DNA of 64,000 bases from Flavobacteriaceae bacterium (GTDB lineage: Bacteria > Bacteroidota > Bacteroidia > Flavobacteriales > Flavobacteriaceae). Position numbers and translations under genes: made by a program. The stretch spans positions 16,387 to 80,386 of the forward strand of contig JAFMCL010000009.1 of NCBI GenBank assembly GCA_017857815.1, written 5' to 3'. Shown piece after piece: positions 55,660-63,987 of this stretch (its first letter is position 1; each line of letters starts with the position of its first letter). The notes under the pieces are model-generated. The model was not told where the DNA came from, made no database searches, and saw only the letters and a list, made by a program, of their open reading frames with translations.

Positions 55660-57403
55660 TATAATTAGTAAATTTTTTTATTTCCACCCAAAAAGGAAAG
55701 ATCTTCTTGTTTTCAATTAAATAAAAAGGCATAAAATCATATGCTCCTGCGGGTAAGTATACATTGTCGAAGGAGATTGTTACTAAACTATCCCCTTTAA
55801 TCTTCTTTTGATTAATGACTCCTTTGGTTTCTAAAAACATTCTCCCACCAGATGGAACGGGTTTTATGAATTTAAAATTTATTTTATAATAACCTTCATT
55901 CCCATTAACAGACCAATAGGAGAAAAGTTCTTCTTGATTCCAAACGCCACGTTCTCCTCCGGCATCATTTCTATTTAGAAAAATTGGGTTTTCATGTTCA
56001 CTTCCAACAGTTATTCTTGGAGGTGAGACGAAATTTTTTGAGTTAATTAATTCAGAATAAGTCTCATCCATTTCTAATTTAAGATTAGCAGCTATTTCAA
56101 TATTTTGATTAATTATATTGGTTCGTTCATTGGGATCTTTCCCAATATTGTACAATTCAAAATCACTAAGTACGGCGTCAAAATCTGTCCTTCCCACCAA
56201 TTTATAGTCCCCCCTCTGCAGAGCCATGTTGTTGTATAATTCGGGGTATTTCCTTGTCCAATAGGAATAAAAACTACGTTCTTCAACCCACCTATTCTCT
56301 ATCAAAGGCAGTAGGTTTTTCCCATCGATTTTTCTGTCTTTTGGAAGCGGTGCATCACACAACACTGCCAAGGTTGGAAGGAGGTCGATATGGGCTGCCA
56401 TCCCGTCTATATCTTTTGGTTTCTTGAATTTTGCTGGATATTGTAGGTAAAAAGGAACGCGAATACCTCCTTTGTAAACACTAGATTTCCTCCCTTTCAT
56501 TCCTCCCACATATCGTATTTGTTGGGGTCCATTGTCCGTCATAAAAATAATAATAGTGTTTTCTTTAATCCCTAATTCCTCTATTTTCCTAAAGAGTTTG
56601 GCCAAATTATCATCAATATTGGTCACCATTCCATAAACCTTTCGGGCAGCTTCTTTGTCTTTCTCAGACATCTCAATGCCATACAGATCGTCAGAATTAA
56701 AGCCGTTTAAGGGATCAAGTTTTTTGTATAATTGATAGTATTCGTCAGGTAGCTGAAGTGGCGTGTGTGGTGCATTAAACGACAAGTAACAAAAGAAAGG
56801 TTTTTTATGATTTTTTTCAATAAAATCAATAGCGTTGTCTGTGAAGATATCAGAGCAATAGCCCTCGTAAGGTTCTGGTTGATTGTTATGCCATAAAGTG
56901 GGATCAAAATAACTGGTCTCTTTTTTAAAGAAATTGGTAAAATCTCCTACCTGACCCATTCCTCCAGCCAGGTGAATCAATGACTCATCAAAACCCTGAT
57001 CACTAGGTCGAGAGGGATAGTTATCTCCGAGATGCCATTTTCCAAAAATTCCTGTTGCATAGTCAGCCTGCTTGAGCATTTCAGCAATTGTAACCTCTGA
57101 ATTCGACATAATAGCGCCACCATTATAGGTGTCTCTGATTCCAGTTCTTAAAGAATATCTTCCAGTCATTAAACTCGATCTTGTTGGAGCACATACTGGA
57201 GAAACATGAAAATTATTGAACCGAAGACTTCGCTCAGCAAAAGCATCAATCGTGGGAGTGTGGATGTTGGGATTCCCTGTGATTCCAAGATCTCCATAAC
57301 CTTGGTCATCTGTCATAATAAGAATGACATTAGGCTGAATTAGTTTTTCACAACCTACTAATGCAGCTAAAACTATAAGTGCAATCCAATATTTATTTTT
57401 CAT
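55652..57403 (-). CDS. Sulfatase lipoprotein (S1 family)
   Basis: This 583-residue lipoprotein (lipobox ALVGC, Cys18) has a type I sulfatase domain. The metal site is IMTDDQGYGDLG, the formylglycine motif is Cys71-Ala-Pro-Thr-Arg75, and GIFGKWHLGD and MTDNGPQ complete the active site. A C-terminal extension of roughly 130 residues after the catalytic domain is probably a beta-sandwich. It lies 2 bases downstream of the PL8-like lyase, so both act on the same sulfated glycan by inference. Confidence 0.93.
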   Translation of the reverse strand: MKNKYWIALIVLAALVGCEKLIQPNVILIMTDDQGYGDLGITGNPNIHTPTIDAFAERSLRFNNFHVSPVCAPTRSSLMTGRYSLRTGIRDTYNGGAIMSNSEVTIAEMLKQADYATGIFGKWHLGDNYPSRPSDQGFDESLIHLAGGMGQVGDFTNFFKKETSYFDPTLWHNNQPEPYEGYCSDIFTDNAIDFIEKNHKKPFFCYLSFNAPHTPLQLPDEYYQLYKKLDPLNGFNSDDLYGIEMSEKDKEAARKVYGMVTNIDDNLAKLFRKIEELGIKENTIIIFMTDNGPQQIRYVGGMKGRKSSVYKGGIRVPFYLQYPAKFKKPKDIDGMAAHIDLLPTLAVLCDAPLPKDRKIDGKNLLPLIENRWVEERSFYSYWTRKYPELYNNMALQRGDYKLVGRTDFDAVLSDFELYNIGKDPNERTNIINQNIEIAANLKLEMDETYSELINSKNFVSPPRITVGSEHENPIFLNRNDAGGERGVWNQEELFSYWSVNGNEGYYKINFKFIKPVPSGGRMFLETKGVINQKKIKGDSLVTISFDNVYLPAGAYDFMPFYLIENKKIFPFWVEIKKFTNYTK

Positions 57404-57405
57404 TT

Positions 57406-59640
57406 TTACAGTTTAATTGTAACAGTGCTTCCCTGAAAGTTTCCCTCAGGTAGGGCAACTAAAAAAGTACTTTGATTATTTTCTTCATTCCATAAGGTTT
57501 TGAAATCTTTCCCTTCAGCATCAATTTTATGATTAATGGAAAAACTGATTTGTGACAATTCACGGTTGGGGTCAGAAACAGAAACCTCTTGAATCGTATT
57601 TTCATCCATTTTTAGCATGACAATTCCTGGGGCGTGACATTTAAATTTTAATGCTTTGGAAATTTTAATTTCACCCGCTTTGTAAAAAACCATTTGAATG
57701 ATACCTAGTTCATTGTTTTTGACCGCTTGCACATAAGGGGTGTTGGATAAGGTCTGAATGTTATTAAAAGTTTTTTGTTTATCAACTTTATCTAGAATTC
57801 CGGGCTTGACGATGTATTCATAAGAAGCGTTACTTGGAGATTCGCCGTGATTTATCCAGGTCTTGAACACCGCTAATTTAACCGTCTCCTTTGAAGAAGA
57901 TATTTGTTTACTAATTCTCCACCATGATCCTTTGGCAATTTCATTTTTTATAAAGATCGTCTGAGGCTTTGGGAACAGGTAAGTAATATTGTCATGATGT
58001 ATCCAATCAATATAATTAAGCATATGTGCTCCTGACTTTAGGTTCTTTTTTTTGCCTGCAGCGGAAACAACCACTTCACCTCTTAGTAAGGACTGATTCA
58101 GCGTCGTGTTGACTTCGTTTTTCATTTTAGTAGAAATCCCAGCACCAAGACAAACATATTCTTCATCGAAGAAAAACCAAGACTTTCTTGCAACTAAAGG
58201 ATCGTGAGGGCTTTTAAAATCGAAGCCAACTGCCCCATACTTTCCATCACTCACTGCTCCAACAAAATCCGTGATTCCTATTTTTTTAATCGCATTGGGA
58301 TTGGGTAATTTTTTTTTCTGAACGATCGTTGTACCTGGGATTTTCAGGTAGTCATATACTGGAGAAATGTCATAATATTCGTCTCCTTTAATCACAATAT
58401 GATTGGCACCGTCTCCTCGATGATGATTTAATAGACCTTCACTGTTGTAAGGACTTTCCATATTCATATTTCGGGAGGAAAACATTCTGACTGAACTAAA
58501 GAAATTGGGTCTTTGGAACGAAAAATGTTCTGAATTCCAATAAAAAGTAGCGTGAGAAACTGTGGGCTTTTGAATCTTATTATTTCTCAAATCTATTATC
58601 TCCTTCAATTCTTTAGACCGATAATTTGAAATCTCGAGAAGCCTCTCGACAGCATCTGTTGTATAAGGCTTTACACTTCCTTTTCTTGAAATACTTCTGT
58701 TCTTAGCTGCAAAATCAGGAAATTTACCATAGACTGCAGTCTTGCAAACCCCGTCCAAATAATAGTCAGTAAGGAGGTTTATTTTCTCTTTTGAGAAGGC
58801 GTATGTTGTGTTTCGGGTGTAATAGCCCCATTCTATAAAAGCGAAGGAGTAACTCAGCCCATAAGACAAAGTATTGTTAACGCCATCTGTTCTGTGGTGG
58901 AAACTGTTGTCGTATTGCAACCCCCTTCCGTTGGCTTGACTAAATTCATTGAATCCACCAACATTATTTTTTGAATGGGTATAACCATATTCTCTTCCTG
59001 TCCATTCAACAAACTTAATTTCATTTTCTATGATGTTGATAATCTTGTTAAACTCTGAAGTATTATTCAAGAATAATTGATTTTTTGCAGCAATCGAACT
59101 GACCTTAATCCTGTCTCCGCCGGGCCTTGCTCCCCCTTCATTGATGTTAGCCCTTGAAATAATTTCTTGAGATTTTATGACTAGGTTTTTAGGAAACTCA
59201 TTCCCCATAAGCAACATTAAATGAACTAAATCAGTAGGTGTCCCTATTTGGTTGTTCCACCAATTGTCGCCTATAAAGTCATTTGTACACCAAAAGCTCA
59301 ATGCTTTATCAAGAATTTCTTTTAGCTTCTTTTTATTGTGATATTTTGACTTCGGATTTTTGAAAGCAATGGCCAATTCAACCATATTACTGGTGTGAAT
59401 TCTGTTGTCGAAACCTTCGCGAGAAACATCCTCATATTTTATATTAGGCCATTTCTCACCATCAAATTCCTGGACTAATTTTTCTAAATTAACGTAATTG
59501 ATCTCTCTATCAATAAGGTTGAGGTAGACCCTGTTTCTGATTAATTTTATCTCACTCTCTTGAGAAAACACTGAGGATAAGGAAATGAAAAACAATAAAA
59601 ACCAAAAGAATTTCTTGGAAATTAATACTTTGTAATGCAT
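57406..59640 (-). CDS. PL8 superfamily polysaccharide lyase-like protein
   Basis: This 744-residue secreted protein (signal peptide about 1-26) has an (alpha/alpha)-toroid (about 30-370) followed by the super-sandwich beta domains of PL8 lyases. Similar blocks are NWWNNQIGTPTDLVHLM, GRGLQYDNSFHHRTDG and SEGLLNHHRGDGAN. The usual catalytic histidine in DGSFxQH is Arg250 here with His249 one residue earlier. The catalytic asparagine region is also altered (GGARPGGDRI), while Tyr260 is kept. It may thus cleave an unusual substrate or be inactive. Operon with the downstream sulfatase. Confidence 0.8.
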   Translation of the reverse strand: MHYKVLISKKFFWFLLFFISLSSVFSQESEIKLIRNRVYLNLIDREINYVNLEKLVQEFDGEKWPNIKYEDVSREGFDNRIHTSNMVELAIAFKNPKSKYHNKKKLKEILDKALSFWCTNDFIGDNWWNNQIGTPTDLVHLMLLMGNEFPKNLVIKSQEIISRANINEGGARPGGDRIKVSSIAAKNQLFLNNTSEFNKIINIIENEIKFVEWTGREYGYTHSKNNVGGFNEFSQANGRGLQYDNSFHHRTDGVNNTLSYGLSYSFAFIEWGYYTRNTTYAFSKEKINLLTDYYLDGVCKTAVYGKFPDFAAKNRSISRKGSVKPYTTDAVERLLEISNYRSKELKEIIDLRNNKIQKPTVSHATFYWNSEHFSFQRPNFFSSVRMFSSRNMNMESPYNSEGLLNHHRGDGANHIVIKGDEYYDISPVYDYLKIPGTTIVQKKKLPNPNAIKKIGITDFVGAVSDGKYGAVGFDFKSPHDPLVARKSWFFFDEEYVCLGAGISTKMKNEVNTTLNQSLLRGEVVVSAAGKKKNLKSGAHMLNYIDWIHHDNITYLFPKPQTIFIKNEIAKGSWWRISKQISSSKETVKLAVFKTWINHGESPSNASYEYIVKPGILDKVDKQKTFNNIQTLSNTPYVQAVKNNELGIIQMVFYKAGEIKISKALKFKCHAPGIVMLKMDENTIQEVSVSDPNRELSQISFSINHKIDAEGKDFKTLWNEENNQSTFLVALPEGNFQGSTVTIKL

Positions 59641-59745
59641 TGATTTTTTATTAAGGTTCTTATAAATATATGAAAAATCGAATGATTGTTTTAAACCTTA
59701 ATTTTGAGAGCTGATTTTTGAAATTAATAATTAAATCACGGTTTA

Positions 59746-60159
59746 TCAGTGGGGCAGTTTGTCCTTAAAGTAACCGTAGGTGTAGGTGCCTAATATTGCG
59801 CAGGCAATTGAAACTAAAATTATTGAAAAGCCATTCCCTATCAAAGTAAACATCGGACCAGGGCACGAACCTGTTAGCGCCCATCCAAATCCAAAAATAA
59901 TCCCGCCGAGTAAATAACGCTTCACTCCCTTCTCTTTAGGTTGAAATTGTATTGTTTTTCCTTCGATTGATTTTATTTGTTTGTATTTGATGAGCTGGAT
60001 CATTATCATTCCAATAACAACAGTTGATCCTATAATACCATACATGTGGAATGATTGGAAACGAAACATTTCCTGAATTCTGTACCAAGAAATGGCTTCA
60101 GATTTTGTCATTATAATGCCAAAGAGTATTCCGATTAATAAAAATTTAATGTATTTCAT
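59746..60159 (-). CDS. YeeE/YedE-family protein, second half (DUF6691-like)
   Basis: This 137-residue membrane protein has about four helices and the conserved GSCPGP motif (TGSCPGPMFTLIG), one of the cysteine motifs of the thiosulfate transporter TsuA/YeeE. It begins 3 bases after a companion half protein with GGCTSGH; together they equal one full-length YeeE. It is the last gene of the sulfur operon. Confidence 0.88.
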   Translation of the reverse strand: MKYIKFLLIGILFGIIMTKSEAISWYRIQEMFRFQSFHMYGIIGSTVVIGMIMIQLIKYKQIKSIEGKTIQFQPKEKGVKRYLLGGIIFGFGWALTGSCPGPMFTLIGNGFSIILVSIACAILGTYTYGYFKDKLPH

Positions 60160-60162
60160 CTG

Positions 60163-60726
60163 TTATAAATTAAAAAGGATTGGAAATATAAAATGTGTCA
60201 TGACTAAGCCACCAATAAAAAACCCAACTACTGCAATTAGAGAAGGTAATTGAAGATTTGACAAGCCACTTATTGCATGTCCTGAGGTGCAGCCACCTGC
60301 CCATCGAGTTCCAAAACCTACTAGAAATCCTCCCACCACGATGATTATAAAACCTTTTAAGGTTAGGAGGCTTTCCCAGCTAAATAGTACTTCGGGCATT
60401 ACCCCTCCCTGAAAGGGAATGTTGATTTCTGCTAGGTCTGCTATCGTTTTTTGATTTATCTGTAATGGTTCAGAATTACTGAGAAAATTTGTAGCGATGT
60501 ACCCCCCAATCAAAGCACCTAAGATGAAAACTAAATTCCATATTTGTTTTTTCCAATCGAAATCAAAAAAAGCTACTTTTTTACCTGCACCTCCTATGGC
60601 ACAGATACTTCGTAAGTTACTACTCACACCAAAGTACCCCCCAGACCAAAGTAAAAGAAACATTATTAGTGTGATTAATGGACCAGAAAAGTACCATGGC
60701 CAAGGCTGTGAGATGTATTCTATCAT
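60163..60726 (-). CDS. YeeE/YedE-family protein, first half
   Basis: This 187-residue membrane protein has about five helices and the cysteine motif GGCTSGHAISG, matching the N-terminal half of YeeE/YedE sulfur-compound transporters. A split into two adjacent genes is known for Bacteroidota. Together with the next gene it probably imports thiosulfate or a related sulfur species. It lies 72 bases after the persulfide dioxygenase gene. Confidence 0.9.
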   Translation of the reverse strand: MIEYISQPWPWYFSGPLITLIMFLLLWSGGYFGVSSNLRSICAIGGAGKKVAFFDFDWKKQIWNLVFILGALIGGYIATNFLSNSEPLQINQKTIADLAEINIPFQGGVMPEVLFSWESLLTLKGFIIIVVGGFLVGFGTRWAGGCTSGHAISGLSNLQLPSLIAVVGFFIGGLVMTHFIFPILFNL

Positions 60727-60798
60727 TTATTTTAATTTTGCTATTCCCTAGTTCAAATTTTGATTATTCTTTTCATTGCTTTTCCAAATTGTTTTTTC

Positions 60799-62208
60799 TT
60801 ACAAAGTAGAAGGACAGACATAATTCGACTTTGGAATTTCAGTTTGTTTTAAAGCCTGATACCCTCCTTGAATGTCGATCAGATTATGATAACCTCTTGA
60901 CTTTAATATTGAAGCGGCAATCATCGAACGATATCCACCAGCACAATGCAAGAAGAATTCTGCTTTTTTAGGAAATTCTGAAAGATTAAGGTTTAAATCA
61001 CTCAAAGGAATATTACTGGATTCTAGAACGTGTTCAGACAAATATTCACTTCGCTTTCTTACATCAAAAATTTTACCTTTTGTTTTGTTATGTAAAGAAA
61101 TAAACTCAGAAGCTGGAATTGAATTGACAGTATCAATTTCTTTTCCTTCTTTTTTCCAAGCTTCAATCCCTCCAGATAAGAATCCTAAGGTGTTGTCAAA
61201 ACCAACTCTTGAAAGACGTGTGACAGCTTCTTCAGCCCTGCCTTCAGGGACAACGAGTAAAATTGCTTTTTTCACATCCACAATCAATTCTCCAGCCCAA
61301 GGTGCAAAACCTCCATCCAGTCCAATAAAGATGCTTTTAGGGAGGTGTCCAGTCGCAAAATCAGCGATTGACCTTACATCCAGAATTACGGCTTGGGTTT
61401 CATTCGCAATATTTTCAAATTCTTTAACCGTTAGTGGTTTCGAACCATTTTTTAATACAACATCTATATTCTCGTATCCTTCTTTATTGAGTTTTACGTT
61501 CATCGGAAAATAGGAGGGAGGAGGTAAGAGACCGTCTGTCACTTCCTCGATAAACTCCGCTTTCGTCATGTCAGCCCTCAAGGCATAATTCATCTTTTTT
61601 TGGTTACCTAAGGTATCCATTGTTTCTTTCATCATATTTTTTCCACAAGCTGATCCTGCGCCATGAGCAGGATAAACAATAACATCATCCGGAAGTGGCA
61701 TTATTTTACCTCTAAGACTTTCAAAAGCATAACCTGCCAAGTCTTGGATGGAAAGTTCTTCTCCTTTTTGCGCCAAATCGGGCCTGCCAACGTCTCCTAG
61801 AAACAAAGTATCTCCCGTAAAAACTGCATGCTCTTTTCCATTTTCATCGAAGAGTAAATAAGAAGTGCTCTCCATGGTATGTCCTGGGGTATGCAAAACC
61901 TTAATGGATAACTTGCCAATTTTAAATTCTTCTCCATCTTTAGCGATATGGGCTTCAAAAGCTGGATTTGCATTAGGTCCATAAATAATTGGCGCTCCTG
62001 TTTGTTGCGCTAAAGTTATGTGCCCACTTACAAAATCAGCATGAAAATGTGTTTCGAAAATATACTTAATCTTAACTTTCGCTATCGCTGCTTTTTTGGT
62101 ATAAGTAGAGACTTCTCTTAATGGGTCTATAATGGCTGCTTCTCCATCGCTTTCAATATAATATGCACCTTGTGCAAGGCAACCCGTGTAAATTTGTTCA
62201 ATTTTCAT
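60799..62208 (-). CDS. Persulfide dioxygenase-rhodanese fusion
   Basis: In this 469-residue cytoplasmic enzyme, residues 1-220 are an ETHE1-type metallo-beta-lactamase fold with FETHFHADFVSGH (His54, His56, Asp58), His110 and Asp133 as iron-site residues. Two rhodanese domains follow. The first (about 260-350) has LVVPEGRAEE where the active cysteine should be, so it is probably inactive. The second has Cys422 in HCAGGYRS. Such CstB-like fusions oxidise persulfide to sulfite and transfer sulfane sulfur. It is next to a sulfite/sulfur exporter. Confidence 0.92.
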   Translation of the reverse strand: MKIEQIYTGCLAQGAYYIESDGEAAIIDPLREVSTYTKKAAIAKVKIKYIFETHFHADFVSGHITLAQQTGAPIIYGPNANPAFEAHIAKDGEEFKIGKLSIKVLHTPGHTMESTSYLLFDENGKEHAVFTGDTLFLGDVGRPDLAQKGEELSIQDLAGYAFESLRGKIMPLPDDVIVYPAHGAGSACGKNMMKETMDTLGNQKKMNYALRADMTKAEFIEEVTDGLLPPPSYFPMNVKLNKEGYENIDVVLKNGSKPLTVKEFENIANETQAVILDVRSIADFATGHLPKSIFIGLDGGFAPWAGELIVDVKKAILLVVPEGRAEEAVTRLSRVGFDNTLGFLSGGIEAWKKEGKEIDTVNSIPASEFISLHNKTKGKIFDVRKRSEYLSEHVLESSNIPLSDLNLNLSEFPKKAEFFLHCAGGYRSMIAASILKSRGYHNLIDIQGGYQALKQTEIPKSNYVCPSTL

Positions 62209-62211
62209 GTT

Positions 62212-63009
62212 TTAAATTTTAATTATAAACTCCATTATAAATATAAATACTGCCATTAAAGAAATGAAGTATCCAAATCCTTTTTTTAATTTTTCTCCAT
62301 TAATATGCTTACCGAGAAACGCCCCTATCAAAATCCCGATTATTGTAATGCCGCTAAAGGATAAGATAAAGCGCCAATCAATCTCCATGGTCAAAGCATC
62401 CCCTAGAAAAAAACCTGATAAAGATTTTAGTGCGATGATTATTAAGGAAGTTCCAATTGCTTTTCTAATTTCTAGATTGGCCAATAAGACTAAGGCTGGG
62501 ATGATCAGAAACCCACCTCCAGCTCCTACAAAGCCAGTTATAGCCCCAACAACCAAGCCTTCTATCGGGATTAATGGATAATTATATTTTACCGTTCCTG
62601 TGCCCCCTTTTTTTTCATTTTCGAAGATCATATAATAGGCAGAAAAGAGCATCAATAGTGCGAAGATCCCAAACATTCCCATGCGGCGAGTGACTTCAAA
62701 ACCTCCCAAAACAAACAATACATCTGGAAGTATTGGGATAACAAAATGTCTTACCAACCAAACTCCTATGATCGCAGGAATACCAAAGATTATAGCTGTT
62801 TTTAAATCAACATTGTTTTTATTGTAATGCTTTAATCCACCAGCTAATGCTGCTGCCCCAACGATAAATAGAGAATATGCAGTGGCAACTTTTTCATCAT
62901 ATGAAAAAACATATGCCAATACAGGTACTGCTAGGATAGAGCCCCCGCTACCAATTAAGCCCAAAGAAAGCCCAATTATTAATGCCATTGTATAACCCAA
63001 AATCTCCAT
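62212..63009 (-). CDS. TauE/SafE-family sulfur-compound exporter
   Basis: This 265-residue inner-membrane protein has about eight helices in two repeats. The family glycine-rich motifs are GLIGSGGSILAVPVLAY and GFVGAGGGFLIIPALVLL. TauE proteins export sulfite or related anions. It is 3 bases before the persulfide dioxygenase gene, whose product makes sulfite, so removal of sulfite from the cell is the likely job. It follows the ArsR gene by 21 bases. Confidence 0.93.
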   Translation of the reverse strand: MEILGYTMALIIGLSLGLIGSGGSILAVPVLAYVFSYDEKVATAYSLFIVGAAALAGGLKHYNKNNVDLKTAIIFGIPAIIGVWLVRHFVIPILPDVLFVLGGFEVTRRMGMFGIFALLMLFSAYYMIFENEKKGGTGTVKYNYPLIPIEGLVVGAITGFVGAGGGFLIIPALVLLANLEIRKAIGTSLIIIALKSLSGFFLGDALTMEIDWRFILSFSGITIIGILIGAFLGKHINGEKLKKGFGYFISLMAVFIFIMEFIIKI

Positions 63010-63030
63010 AATTTATAAAATAGTTTCAGA

Positions 63031-63342
63031 TTAAAGCATCATGCATTTATCCATGCAGTCAAACAAAGAGAGAATTTGTCTATCGACAATGGTATAAAAA
63101 ACTTGTTTTCCTTGTTTTTGAGAATGCAAGATTCCGTTGTCTTTCATTTTGGTGAGATGGTGAGACATCATGCTGGTCTCACAAGATGTATTTATTCGTT
63201 CACAAATCGTAGAGACATCTAGGGGCTCCTCTGCTTCAAGAATTTCGAGAATTTCTAATTTTACTGGATGCGCGATCGTTTTAAATATTTTGGCTACAGC
63301 ATTTAGCTTGTCGATAGTGAAATTTCGTTGTGATATTTTCAT
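63031..63342 (-). CDS. ArsR-family regulator, putative sulfur/persulfide sensor
   Basis: This 103-residue winged-helix regulator shows KIFKTIAHPVKLEILEIL and TSMMSHHLTKMKDNG, the ArsR recognition region. It has four cysteines: Cys47, Cys54, Cys96 and Cys100. A cysteine before the recognition helix plus one in the last helix is the arrangement used by BigR/SqrR sulfur sensors. I chose the ATG at 63342; an in-frame ATG at 63369 would add MINYSYVCN. It heads the sulfur operon and probably represses it. Confidence 0.88.
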   Translation of the reverse strand: MKISQRNFTIDKLNAVAKIFKTIAHPVKLEILEILEAEEPLDVSTICERINTSCETSMMSHHLTKMKDNGILHSQKQGKQVFYTIVDRQILSLFDCMDKCMML

Positions 63343-63356
63343 ATTGCAAACATATG

Positions 63357-63390
63357 AATAATTTATCATTTATTAATATAATAAATTATT
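63357..63390. promoter_or_regulatory. Candidate ArsR operator
   Basis: AATAATTTAT (63357-63366) and ATAAATTATT (63381-63390) form a perfect 10-base inverted repeat just upstream of the ArsR start. AT-rich dyads of this kind are usual ArsR sites, but the region is so AT-rich that chance is not excluded. Confidence 0.35.
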
Positions 63391-63443
63391 ATTTATTTAG
63401 ATCAAAAATAAAACTGCTTTTTATTAATTTTAAGTATTGTTTT

Positions 63444-63543
63444 AGTAGATAACACTTTTGTAATATCGAACATGTGTTTAACTTCAATAACCTTAATTGA
63501 CTCGCATCATATCAATGAGTCTTCTTATGAAAAGTTGAATTAA
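63444..63543 (+). repeat. Imperfect direct repeat, copy A (about 100 bases)
   Basis: Starts AGTAGATAAC and ends TTATGAAAAGTTGAATTAA. It matches copy B at 63888-63987 at roughly four fifths of positions by eye, with the strongest blocks AGTAGATAAC, TATCGAACAT, CTTAATTGA, CATCATAT and TTATGAAAAGTT. Copy starts are 444 bases apart. Confidence 0.8.
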
Positions 63544-63656
63544 TATGATTTTGATTTCCCTTGACACTATCATTCAAAGTTGCGGCACTACTAAATCAAT
63601 TTGTGACTGAGCTTAAGACCTAATTAATTCTAAATAAAAGTTACAATTTACAAAGG

Positions 63657-63788
63657 TTAAAGGGGGTTATAATAAAGAATGTATAAACTTCCTGTACCTC
63701 CTGCTGCTACTCCAAAAATTATAGTTTTAGATCCATCCCCTTTTAAATCTCCCAGGAAAGAAATTGATCGAGAAAAGCGACCTTCATC
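63657..63788 (-). pseudogene. Remnant resembling a single FG-GAP (integrin-alpha/VCBS-like) repeat
   Basis: A 43-codon minus-strand frame without a start codon, bounded by stops on both sides, reads RFSRSISFLGDLKGDGSK followed by TIIFGVAAGGTGSLYILYYN. This follows the FG-GAP consensus (FGxSI, GDLxGDG, VGA-like, GGxGSVYVLF). Those repeats normally occur in tandem in large secreted proteins; here only one is left, so it looks like a decayed fragment. It sits between the two direct repeats. Confidence 0.5.
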
Positions 63789-63887
63789 TCATTGTTTCTT
63801 ATACTTAGGCACAAAATAATCAGGTTAGTTTAAACATTTATAAAAAAAAACAGCTACACTATAATAGTATAACCGTTTTATTGTTAC

Positions 63888-63987
63888 AGTAGATAACTCT
63901 ATTGAAATATCGAACATTAGTTTTATCCCAAGAGACTTAATTGATACTCATCATATAATGACTCTTATTATGAAAAGTTCAACTTAA
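63888..63987 (+). repeat. Imperfect direct repeat, copy B (about 100 bases)
   Basis: Second copy of the element at 63444-63543, same strand. It contains a small TCAT-CATATA-ATGA dyad also recognisable in copy A. Further copies may lie beyond the window edge, which is only 13 bases away. Confidence 0.8.

Noticed and set aside
55652..63342. Treating the sulfatases and the sulfur operon as one sulfate-recycling system
   Set aside because: Sulfatases release sulfate, whereas the operon handles persulfide, thiosulfate and sulfite; adjacency alone is weak evidence.
63347..63354. TATGTTTG on the minus strand as the ArsR promoter
   Set aside because: It matches the -7 consensus but lies only 5 bases before the chosen ATG, which would make the mRNA leaderless; no -33 box is seen.
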